A stretch of DNA of 64,000 bases, from positions 186,001 through 250,000 of the forward strand of contig NZ_QMIK01000003.1 in NCBI RefSeq assembly GCF_003316845.1, given 5' to 3'. Origin of the DNA: Cognataquiflexum aquatile (GTDB taxonomy: Bacteria; Bacteroidota; Bacteroidia; Cytophagales; Cyclobacteriaceae). Positions 26,797-34,698 of the stretch are shown here, piece after piece. Position numbers and translations under genes: made by a program. The notes under the pieces were generated by a model. That model was not told the origin of the DNA, searched no databases, and was given only the letters and a program-made list of their open reading frames with translations. How positions within the stretch are numbered: position 1 is the first letter of the stretch; each line of letters begins with the position of its first letter.

Positions 26797-28335
26797 ATGA
26801 ACCTAGAAATGAAAGTCCCGACTGTCGGGGAATCTATCACAGAAGTCACCATTGGTCAGTGGTTTAAAAAGGACGGTGACCAAGTCCAGATGGATGAGGT
26901 GATCTGTGAATTGGAATCCGACAAGGCCACTTTTGAACTGACGGCAGAAGCTGCCGGTACATTGAAAATCAAAGCCCAAGAAGGGGACACTTTAGAAATC
27001 GGGGCAGTTATTTGTGTGATTGATTCAGCATCAAATTCAGAAAGCAAAGAAGAAAAAACAATTGTTATGGAAGCAGCAAAATCAAGCCAAGGAGGCAAAA
27101 CAGGAGAAATCAAAGATATGATTGTACCTACCGTCGGAGAATCAATCACTGAGGTGACATTGGCATCATGGTTGAAAGCGGATGGTGATTATGTGACTTT
27201 GGATGAAATCATCGCTGAAGTCGATTCCGATAAGGCTACTTTTGAATTGCCTGCCGAAGCCAATGGAATCCTTCGCCACGTTGCCAAAGAAGGAGACATT
27301 TTGGAAATTGGCGGCTTGATCTGCAAAATCGAAGTGGTCGAAGGTGGTGCTCCGGCCACTGCTACTTCTGCCCCGGCTGAAGCAGAACAGGTTAAAGCAG
27401 CAACTTCAGGAAACGAAACCTATGCCACCGGACATGCTTCTCCGGCTGCCGCCAAGATAATCGCCGAAAAAGGAATCAGTTCCGATGATGTCAAAGGAAC
27501 AGGAAAGGATGGACGCATCACCAAAGAGGATGCCATCATTGCTGAAGCCAAACCAAAAGAAGCTCCAAAAGCTGCTGATGTAAAACCTGCCGCTCCGAAA
27601 GCGGAAGCACCTTCTGCTCCGAGAATAGCAGGTAGCAGAGAAAGTAGGAGAGAAAAAATGACTTCCCTGAGAAGGACCGTTTCCAGGAGATTGGTAGCGG
27701 TGAAGAATGAGACTGCCATGCTGACCACCTTCAATGAAGTCAACATGGGACCTATCATGGATATCCGTAAGAAATACAAAGACCAGTTCAAAGAAAAGCA
27801 TGGTGTCAACCTTGGCTTCATGTCTTTCTTTACCAAAGCGGTTTGCGTGGCGCTTCAGGAATGGCCTGCTGTCAATGCCATGATCGATGGCAACGAAATC
27901 ATCTACAATGACTTCTGCGACATTTCCATTGCTGTTTCCGCACCAAAAGGATTGGTGGTACCTGTAATCCGAAATGCAGAAGCCATGAGCTTCGACCAAA
28001 TCGAAAAAGAAGTAGTAAGATTAGCTGGCAAGGCTAGAGACAACAAATTGTCGATAGAAGAGATGACCGGAGGGACCTTTACCATCACCAATGGCGGAGT
28101 TTTTGGTTCCATGATGTCCACCCCGATCATAAATGCGCCCCAGTCTGCAATCCTCGGCATGCACAATATTGTAGAGAGACCAATGGCTGTAAACGGGGAG
28201 GTCAAAATCTTACCAATGATGTATCTTGCCCTTTCTTATGACCACAGAATCATCGACGGCAGAGAGTCAGTCAGTTTCTTGGTACGTGTCAAGCAATTGC
28301 TCGAAGATCCGACAAGACTGCTTTTTGGAGTTTAA
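26797..28335 (+). CDS. sucB: Dihydrolipoyllysine succinyltransferase (E2) with two lipoyl domains
   Basis: The transacylase core of the 2-oxoglutarate dehydrogenase complex. Two lipoyl domains are visible, with lipoylated lysines in ESDKATFEL and DSDKATFEL. An Ala/Pro-rich linker, a peripheral-subunit-binding domain ([15 protein letters not shown]...[12 protein letters not shown]) and the catalytic domain with [11 protein letters not shown] near the C-terminus follow. E. coli SucB has a single lipoyl domain, so the duplicated module is notable. I start at ATG 26797 (about 512 residues) because upstream codons lie across the promoter element. Confidence 0.93.
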   Translation: MNLEMKVPTVGESITEVTIGQWFKKDGDQVQMDEVICELESDKATFELTAEAAGTLKIKAQEGDTLEIGAVICVIDSASNSESKEEKTIVMEAAKSSQGGKTGEIKDMIVPTVGESITEVTLASWLKADGDYVTLDEIIAEVDSDKATFELPAEANGILRHVAKEGDILEIGGLICKIEVVEGGAPATATSAPAEAEQVKAATSGNETYATGHASPAAAKIIAEKGISSDDVKGTGKDGRITKEDAIIAEAKPKEAPKAADVKPAAPKAEAPSAPRIAGSRESRREKMTSLRRTVSRRLVAVKNETAMLTTFNEVNMGPIMDIRKKYKDQFKEKHGVNLGFMSFFTKAVCVALQEWPAVNAMIDGNEIIYNDFCDISIAVSAPKGLVVPVIRNAEAMSFDQIEKEVVRLAGKARDNKLSIEEMTGGTFTITNGGVFGSMMSTPIINAPQSAILGMHNIVERPMAVNGEVKILPMMYLALSYDHRIIDGRESVSFLVRVKQLLEDPTRLLFGV

Positions 28336-28477
28336 GGTAAGGAAGAAGTAGGAAGTAAGAGGTGGTTGAGTTCAAAGGTTAATTCATAATTTACTACCGC
28401 TTTTGCAAAACAGAATATTTAAAATTTGGGGTAAACAAGTCTCTTGTCTTGTGTCTCCCATCTAAAATCTAAAATAA
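28336..28477 (+). repeat. Spacer and TCTC-rich leader before lpdA
   Basis: Bases 28438-28477 read as GTCTCTTGTCTTGTGTCTCCC followed by ATCTAAAATCTAAAATAA and the ATG. This resembles the leaders of ispF, copZ and DUF4834. The first part is low-complexity. The internal layout suggests lpdA is not simply read through from sucB. Confidence 0.5.
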
Positions 28478-29875
28478 ATGTACGACGTCATAGTAATCGG
28501 TTCAGGCCCGGGAGGATATGTAGCAGCCATCAGGGCAGCACAATTGGGTATGAAAACCGCCATCATTGAGAAATACCCCACGCTCGGAGGAACATGCCTC
28601 AATGTAGGCTGTATTCCTTCCAAAGCACTTTTGGACTCTTCCGAGCATTACCACAATGCCGCCCATACTTTTAAAACCCACGGTATCAACCTTGACAACT
28701 TGGAGGTTAACCTGGAACAGATGATTGCCCGCAAAGCCGAGGTGGTCAAGCAAAATGTGGATGGCATCCAGTTTCTGATGAAGAAAAACAAAATCGACGT
28801 GCACCACGGTTTGGGTTCTTTTGTAGATGCCACAACCGTCAAAGTGACGAAGGACGATGGTTCATCTGAAGAGATCAAAGGAAAAAACATCATCATAGCC
28901 ACTGGATCCAAGCCGGCTTCTTTGCCTTTTATCAAAATCGACAAGGACAGGGTTATCACCTCTACCGAAGCTTTGAAGCTGAAAGAAATTCCCAAGCACA
29001 TGATCGTCATCGGCGGCGGAGTGATCGGTATGGAATTGGGTTCTGTCTATGGCAGGCTCGGAGCAAAAGTATCTGTGGTAGAATACCTCGATGCCATCAT
29101 TCCTTCCATGGACCGCACCATGAGTAAGGAACTTCAGAAGTCATTGAAGAAATTGAATTTTGACTTTTACCTGAAACACAAAGTGACGGCTGTGGAAAAC
29201 ACCGGTAAAGAGGTCATCGTCAAAGCAGAAAACAGCAAAGGAGAAACCATCGAAATCGTAGGAGATTATGTCTTGGTTTCCATTGGCAGAAAAGCTTATA
29301 CAGAAGGACTGAATGCCGAAGCGGCAGGAGTGAAGATCACCGAAAGGGGATTGGTTGAGGTGGATGCACATCTGAGAACAAATGTGCCAAATATCTACGC
29401 GATAGGTGACGTTGTCAAAGGCGCGATGTTGGCACATAAGGCAGAGGAAGAAGGTGTTTTCGTAGCAGAAACCATCGCCGGACAAAAGCCGCATATCAAT
29501 TACCTGTTGATTCCCGGAGTAGTCTACACTTGGCCGGAAGTGGCTTCAGTGGGATATACTGAGGAGCAGCTCAAAGAGCAGGGAGTCAAATACAAAACCG
29601 GGAAATTCCCTTTCATGGCCTCAGGCCGCGCAAGGGCTTCCATGGATACGGATGGCGTAGTTAAAGTTTTGGCTGATGCCAATACAGATGAGATCCTTGG
29701 TGTACACATGATCGGACCAAGGACTGCCGACATGATTGCTGAAGCGGTCGTTGCGATGGAATTCCGTGCCTCTGCTGAGGACATTGCAAGAATGTCGCAT
29801 GCTCACCCCACTTATACAGAAGCTTTCAAAGAAGCCTGCCTGGCCGCAACAGACAACAGGGCTTTGCATATTTAG
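28478..29875 (+). CDS. lpdA: Dihydrolipoyl dehydrogenase (E3)
   Basis: A flavoprotein that reoxidises lipoyl groups with NAD+. FAD-binding GSGPGGYVAAIRAAQLG is at the N-terminus. The redox-active disulphide lies in GGTCLNVGCIPSK, the NAD-binding loop in IGGGVIGMELGSVYGRLG, and the catalytic HAHPTYTEAFKEA at the C-terminus. Length (465) is normal. It clusters with sucA and sucB and probably also serves other 2-oxoacid dehydrogenases. Confidence 0.96.
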   Translation: MYDVIVIGSGPGGYVAAIRAAQLGMKTAIIEKYPTLGGTCLNVGCIPSKALLDSSEHYHNAAHTFKTHGINLDNLEVNLEQMIARKAEVVKQNVDGIQFLMKKNKIDVHHGLGSFVDATTVKVTKDDGSSEEIKGKNIIIATGSKPASLPFIKIDKDRVITSTEALKLKEIPKHMIVIGGGVIGMELGSVYGRLGAKVSVVEYLDAIIPSMDRTMSKELQKSLKKLNFDFYLKHKVTAVENTGKEVIVKAENSKGETIEIVGDYVLVSIGRKAYTEGLNAEAAGVKITERGLVEVDAHLRTNVPNIYAIGDVVKGAMLAHKAEEEGVFVAETIAGQKPHINYLLIPGVVYTWPEVASVGYTEEQLKEQGVKYKTGKFPFMASGRARASMDTDGVVKVLADANTDEILGVHMIGPRTADMIAEAVVAMEFRASAEDIARMSHAHPTYTEAFKEACLAATDNRALHI

Positions 29876-29881
29876 AACCTG

Positions 29882-29916
29882 AACCTTTGAGGTCTTTTTT
29901 GACCTCGAAGGTTTTA
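29882..29916 (+). terminator. First hairpin downstream of lpdA
   Basis: AACCTTTGAGGTC (29882-29894) and GACCTCGAAGGTT (29901-29913) form a 13-bp stem with one wobble around a T6 loop. Only a short T-tail follows. Confidence 0.7.
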
Positions 29917-29953
29917 AAAAGACAAAAGACCTCGGTCTAACTTAATTGAACCA

Positions 29954-29987
29954 AACCTGTCAGCATTAAATTCTGATAGGTTTTTTT
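29954..29987 (+). terminator. Second terminator downstream of lpdA
   Basis: AACCTGTCAG (29954-29963) pairs with CTGATAGGTT (29973-29982), followed by a T7 tract. Classic rho-independent form. Confidence 0.8.
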
Positions 29988-30016
29988 GGATAAAGAATTT
30001 CTAATTCTTAAGTTTA

Positions 30017-30547
30017 ATGATGCTTAAACAGATCTGTATCATTTTCTTTTTTTTCATTTATGTTCTTTGTATTGCCCAAGAGAATCTGAAAAATGATTTT
30101 TTGAATCAAATATTAAACACCATTTCACAGGAACCAATAAAGTGTTCCTCAGAAATTCCTGATTGGGCTTATCTGAAGTTAAAAGAAGTGTTGGAGATAG
30201 AGGGTTCTGGTTTTTCTCCTAAAGGCAAAATCGAAAAATGTGAAATCTCAGTAGATGAGCGAAAATTCCTTTTTGACTTAATTGAAAACAAAAAAATCAA
30301 GACTATATATGATTTTGGAACAAGATTGAGTTTGGCTTCCAACGAGGATAAAGAGAAGTTGGCTAATTGGGAGGGAAGTCAGATTTTCACTTTTTCCGAA
30401 CCCATTTTTTTCAGGGACAATTCGATGCTTCTCTTTTTCCAATACCGATATTGCGGTTCCAGATGCGCTGAGGGTAAATGGTCTATCTTTCGAAAAGATT
30501 CAGGGGAATGGGTTGAGTGCTTGGTTCTTTTAAGTATGGTATCTTAA
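30017..30547 (+). CDS. Secreted protein of unknown function
   Basis: The 176-residue protein has a hydrophobic signal sequence (residues about 3-20, ending LCIAQ). The mature part contains WAYLKLKEVLEIEG and a C-terminal FFQYRYCGSRCAEGKWSIF segment with two cysteines close together plus one in IKCSSEI. I do not recognise a family. It ends 12 bases before the peptide-deformylase homologue, so the two may be co-transcribed. Confidence 0.55.
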   Translation: MMLKQICIIFFFFIYVLCIAQENLKNDFLNQILNTISQEPIKCSSEIPDWAYLKLKEVLEIEGSGFSPKGKIEKCEISVDERKFLFDLIENKKIKTIYDFGTRLSLASNEDKEKLANWEGSQIFTFSEPIFFRDNSMLLFFQYRYCGSRCAEGKWSIFRKDSGEWVECLVLLSMVS

Positions 30548-30559
30548 TTTATTCTTTTG

Positions 30560-31045
30560 ATGAAAAAAGTCGAAGACATCCTCAAACTCGGGGATCCACG
30601 TCTCTATGAAAATTGTGCGCCACTAACCCGTGACGAACTTCCTTTGGTAGAAAATTGGGTAAAAGACCTTCACGAAGCCATGGAAGATATCAGGAGGAGA
30701 TATGGATTTGGGAGAGGTATTGCTGCGCCTCAGTTGGGGATTATGAAGCGCTTATTTTACCTCCATCTCGACAGACCCTACATCATTATCAATCCCGAAA
30801 TCACCGATCAAAGCAAGGGCATGTTTGAGCTTTGGGATGATTGCATGAGTTTTCCCAATCTCCTTGTCAAAGTCAAAAGACACCAATCCTTGACCTTGGA
30901 ATACTTGGATGAAAACTGGGAAAAGCAATCATGGAAAGTGGAGGGTGCCATCTCAGAACTTATCCAACATGAGTACGATCACCTAAACGGCGTTCTTTGC
31001 ACCATGCGTGCCATTGATGATAAGTCGTTTAAATGGAAAGGATGA
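30560..31045 (+). CDS. Peptide deformylase family protein
   Basis: Contains the three deformylase motifs: GRGIAAPQLG (motif I), DDCMSFP in place of the canonical EGCLS (motif II, with the metal-ligand Cys kept) and QHEYDHLNG (motif III, HExxH). It should therefore bind a catalytic metal and could remove formyl groups from N-terminal methionine. The altered motif II and short C-terminus place it with divergent deformylases, whose housekeeping role is uncertain. The ATG at 30560 is preferred to the TTG at 30557. Confidence 0.85.
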   Translation: MKKVEDILKLGDPRLYENCAPLTRDELPLVENWVKDLHEAMEDIRRRYGFGRGIAAPQLGIMKRLFYLHLDRPYIIINPEITDQSKGMFELWDDCMSFPNLLVKVKRHQSLTLEYLDENWEKQSWKVEGAISELIQHEYDHLNGVLCTMRAIDDKSFKWKG

Positions 31046-31456
31046 AGAAATCTCCAGATTTTGGCTCCTTTGACTTACAGCCCCGAAGCGGGCTGAATAA
31101 TATTAACCCCGTGCAAGGTGCTTCCCCGGTTTTTATACTTCAACAAATCTCCCTGCACCGCCATTCGGGGTATTGAAAATGCGATTTCTGTTGTTTTTGG
31201 GAGAAAAAAGTTACATTGAGCAATTGGGTTTACACCAAAAACAGGAAAGGCTGATTGATCAATTCATTTTCAATTTCTCCCATTTATGCTTTCCAATTTG
31301 TAATTCGAATTAAATCGCATATCCCAACCAAAAGGTAACCTCCCCCCTCTTCCAACAAAAGATAGTTCCAAATAATCCGATTAACAAATCGTTCCCATTC
31401 ACATAATCTTTCTTCCCTTTTTTTGGATATGGTCGGGCTACTTTAAATTATTTCCC
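31046..31456. other. Spacer with palindromic repeat remnant
   Basis: A hairpin CAGCCC-CGAAGC-GGGCTG is at 31078-31095. Bases 31106-31170 carry complementary ACCCCG and CGGGGT ends around GC-rich text, looking like a decayed interspersed element. The rest is AT-rich. No gene is seen. Confidence 0.45.
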
Positions 31457-31464
31457 TAATTTTG
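31457..31464 (+). promoter_or_regulatory. -7 promoter element of carB
   Basis: TAATTTTG, a perfect TAnnTTTG match, 47 bases upstream of the carB ATG at 31512. Confidence 0.5.
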
Positions 31465-31511
31465 GACCAATTTAGCCGTAAGTATTTAAACCTCTTAAAA
31501 CCTCTTTTGGA

Positions 31512-34331
31512 ATGCCTAAGGAAACTAGCATCAAGCACACACTCATCATCGGTTCAGGACCCATTGTCATCGGTCAGGCTTGCGAATTTGATTATGCCGG
31601 TTCACAGGCTTCCAGGTCACTCAGGGAGGAAGGTATCAAAGTCACTTTGATCAATTCCAATCCTGCGACGATCATGACGGATCCCGTAACTGCCGACAAT
31701 GTGTATTTGCTGCCCCTCGACAAAAAATCCATCATCAAAATCCTCCAAGAGCATCCGGATATCGATTCGGTTTTACCGACGATGGGCGGACAGACTGCGC
31801 TTAACCTAGCCATTGATTGCGATAAATCCGGCATTTGGAAAAAATACGGTGTCAGGATGATCGGCGTGGATATCGATGCCATCGATACTGCCGAGAACAG
31901 AGAAAAATTCAAAGCACTGATGGAAAAAATCGGTGTGGGTGTCTGTAAAGGAGATACTGCTACTTCTTTCCTTCAGGGAAAAGAAATCGCACAGGAGATT
32001 GGATTTCCCCTCATCATCAGAGCATCCTACACCCTAGGAGGTGCAGGAGGGGCTTTTGTAGAAAAAGAAGAGGATTTCGAAAAAGCCCTTGTTGCCGGAC
32101 TTCAGGCTTCTCCTGTCCATGAGGTGCTGATTGAGCAAAGTATTACGGGTTGGAAAGAGTATGAACTCGAGGTCATGCGGGACAATATCGGCAACATGAT
32201 TGTCATCTGTTCCATCGAAAACTTTGATCCGATGGGGGTACATACCGGTGATTCCATCACGGTGGCACCTGCGATGACTTTGCCGGATACGGTTTATCAA
32301 AGGATGCGGAATTACGCCATCACCATGATGAACAGCATCGGGAATTTTGCAGGTGGATGTAACGTACAGTTCTCAGTCAGTCCTGACAATACCCAGATTA
32401 TCGGAATTGAAATCAACCCAAGAGTTTCGCGATCATCCGCTTTGGCTTCCAAAGCTACAGGTTATCCAATTGCGAAAGTTGCGGCTAAGTTGGCCGTCGG
32501 CTATAACCTCGATGAGCTGACCAATTCGATTACAGGAAATACCTCCGCGTTTTTTGAGCCTGCCATAGATTATGTGATTGTCAAAATCCCGAGATGGAAC
32601 TTTGACAAATTCAAAGGTGCCGACAGAAGATTGGGATTGTCCATGAAAGCTGTGGGAGAGGTGATGGGTATCGGGCGCAATTTTCAGGAAGCGTTGCAAA
32701 AAGCCTGTCAATCACTCGAGATCAAAAGAAATGGATTAGGTGCCGATGGCAAAGAACTCCGTGACCAACAGAAGATTTTATACAGCCTTGCCAACCCAAG
32801 TTGGGACAGGCTTTTCCATATTTACGATGCCTTCAAATTGGGCATTTCCTTCAGGACCATCCATGATCTGACCAAAATTGACAAGTGGTTCCTCAGACAG
32901 ATTGAAGAACTGATCCACGTCGAAGACCAGATCAGCAAATTCAACCTCAATACCATTCCAAGAGAATTGATGGATATGGCCAAGAAAAAAGGTTATGCAG
33001 ACCGTCAGTTGGCTCATCTGTTGGGTTGTCTGGAGAGTGAAGTCTTCACAAAACGCTACGACGAAATGGGCATCAAGCGGGTTTTCAAACTCGTAGATAC
33101 CTGCGCTGCGGAATTTGATGCCCAGACCCCATATTATTATTCTACTTTTGGTGATGAGAATGAAGCTCCGGTTTCCAACAGGAAAAAAGTGGTGGTGTTG
33201 GGTTCAGGTCCCAATAGGGTAGGACAGGGGATTGAGTTTGATTACTCCTGTGTCCATGGGGTTTTGGCCGCCAAAGAATGCGGCTACGAGACCATCATGA
33301 TCAACTGTAACCCTGAAACAGTCTCTACGGATTTTGATATTTCAGACAAGCTTTATTTTGAGCCGGTCTTTTGGGAACATATCTATGAAATCATCCTGCA
33401 CGAAAAACCCTTGGGTGTAATCGTTCAGTTGGGAGGGCAGACTGCTTTGAAGCTTGCCGAGAAGTTGGATAAATACGGTATCAAGATCATCGGGACAAGC
33501 TACGAGGCCTTGGATTTGGCAGAGGACAGGGGAAGGTTTTCGAATTTGCTAAAAGAAAATGATGTGCCTTATCCTGAATTTGGTACCATCCACAATACCG
33601 ACGAGGCCTTGGAGTTGTGCAAGACGATTGGATTTCCGCTTTTGGTGAGACCATCCTATGTTTTGGGTGGTCAAGGGATGAAGATTGTCATCAATGAAAA
33701 AGAACTCGAAGAGCATGTGGTCAATGTGCTCCGGGATATTCCAAACAATGAAATCCTTTTGGACCATTTCTTGGAAAGGGCTATTGAAGCTGAGGCTGAC
33801 GCCATCTGTGATGGAGAAAACGTCTACATCATCGGTATCATGCAGCATATCGAGCCGGCAGGGATCCATTCCGGAGATTCTTATGCGGTATTGCCTCCAT
33901 ACAATCTTGGAGATTATGTGATGCGTCAGATTGAAACCTATACCAAGAGAATTGCTTTGGCACTCAGAACAGTCGGTTTGATCAATATCCAATTTGCGAT
34001 CAAAAATGACAAGGTCTACGTCATCGAAGCCAATCCAAGGGCGTCAAGGACGGTTCCTTTTATTTGTAAAGCCTATCAGGAACCTTATGTCAATTATGCC
34101 GTAAAGGTGATGTTGGGTGAGAAAAAAGTAACTGACTTTGAATTCAATCCTGTCAAAAAGGGTTATGCCATCAAGGAACCGATTTTCTCTTTCCACAAAT
34201 TCCCCAATGTCAACAAAGAACTAGGCCCTGAAATGAAGTCAACAGGAGAAGCCATATACTTCATTGAGGATCTGATGGACGATTATTTCTTGAAGATTTA
34301 TTCCGAGAGAAACCTTTACCTGAGTAGATAA
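31512..34331 (+). CDS. carB: Carbamoyl-phosphate synthase large subunit lacking the MGS allosteric domain
   Basis: Synthesises carbamoyl phosphate for arginine and pyrimidines using ammonia from CarA. Two homologous ATP-grasp halves are visible. The first begins IGSGPIVIGQACEFDYAGSQA and has the Asn/Glu metal site in IGIEINPRVSRSSALASKATG. The second begins LGSGPNRVGQGIEFDYSC and has VIEANPRASRTVPF. The protein ends soon after, at 939 residues. The ~120-residue C-terminal MGS-like domain that binds ornithine/UMP in the E. coli enzyme (1073 residues) is absent, so feedback control must differ. CarA is not adjacent. Confidence 0.95.
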   Translation: MPKETSIKHTLIIGSGPIVIGQACEFDYAGSQASRSLREEGIKVTLINSNPATIMTDPVTADNVYLLPLDKKSIIKILQEHPDIDSVLPTMGGQTALNLAIDCDKSGIWKKYGVRMIGVDIDAIDTAENREKFKALMEKIGVGVCKGDTATSFLQGKEIAQEIGFPLIIRASYTLGGAGGAFVEKEEDFEKALVAGLQASPVHEVLIEQSITGWKEYELEVMRDNIGNMIVICSIENFDPMGVHTGDSITVAPAMTLPDTVYQRMRNYAITMMNSIGNFAGGCNVQFSVSPDNTQIIGIEINPRVSRSSALASKATGYPIAKVAAKLAVGYNLDELTNSITGNTSAFFEPAIDYVIVKIPRWNFDKFKGADRRLGLSMKAVGEVMGIGRNFQEALQKACQSLEIKRNGLGADGKELRDQQKILYSLANPSWDRLFHIYDAFKLGISFRTIHDLTKIDKWFLRQIEELIHVEDQISKFNLNTIPRELMDMAKKKGYADRQLAHLLGCLESEVFTKRYDEMGIKRVFKLVDTCAAEFDAQTPYYYSTFGDENEAPVSNRKKVVVLGSGPNRVGQGIEFDYSCVHGVLAAKECGYETIMINCNPETVSTDFDISDKLYFEPVFWEHIYEIILHEKPLGVIVQLGGQTALKLAEKLDKYGIKIIGTSYEALDLAEDRGRFSNLLKENDVPYPEFGTIHNTDEALELCKTIGFPLLVRPSYVLGGQGMKIVINEKELEEHVVNVLRDIPNNEILLDHFLERAIEAEADAICDGENVYIIGIMQHIEPAGIHSGDSYAVLPPYNLGDYVMRQIETYTKRIALALRTVGLINIQFAIKNDKVYVIEANPRASRTVPFICKAYQEPYVNYAVKVMLGEKKVTDFEFNPVKKGYAIKEPIFSFHKFPNVNKELGPEMKSTGEAIYFIEDLMDDYFLKIYSERNLYLSR

Positions 34332-34332
34332 T

Positions 34333-34408
34333 AAACTTTAGACATGAGATGGAAGACCTGAGACACTAGATTGTCTCACGTCTTTTGTCTCACATCTCAC
34401 ATCTTAAA
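34333..34408 (+). repeat. Palindromic TGAGAC/GTCTCA leader before the DUF4834 gene
   Basis: The left half has GAGATG, AGAC and TGAGACA words and the right half has TGTCTCA, GTCT and CATCTC. Together they form a long imperfect inverted repeat centred near 34371 that ends at the ATG. It is the only one of the four related leaders with both arms. Confidence 0.65.
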
Positions 34409-34666
34409 ATGGGATTTATTTTCAAATTTCTTCTAATTGCAATTGTCCTTTCTTGGATATTCTCCAAGTTGCTTCAGTTTTTTGTAAAAAGTAAACTCAA
34501 GCAGTTTGTGGACCATGCCAATGACCTGAAACGGGAAGATGACAGGAGAAGAAAACCGCCGGGAGCAAATGTTAATGTTGACCACATTCCAAAAGAATAC
34601 GAACAAAAGAGGTCAAAAGAAATCAAAGGCGGTGACTATATCGATTATGAAGAAGTGAAGGAATAA
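34409..34666 (+). CDS. DUF4834 family small membrane protein
   Basis: An 85-residue protein with one N-terminal membrane helix (about residues 4-22) and a highly charged C-terminal tail. The tail has HIPKEYEQKR and the conserved end GGDYIDYEEVKE. This matches the small DUF4834 proteins of Bacteroidota, whose function is unknown. The ATG at 34409 is chosen because the frame upstream runs through the palindromic leader. Confidence 0.7.
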   Translation: MGFIFKFLLIAIVLSWIFSKLLQFFVKSKLKQFVDHANDLKREDDRRRKPPGANVNVDHIPKEYEQKRSKEIKGGDYIDYEEVKE

Positions 34667-34698
34667 TCCTTCACTTTTTTTTTGCTTTTGCTTTTTCT

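Noticed and set aside
27406-27999. 197-codon antisense frame inside sucB
   Set aside because: Mirror of the biased Ala/Pro/Lys linker and catalytic domain codons of sucB.
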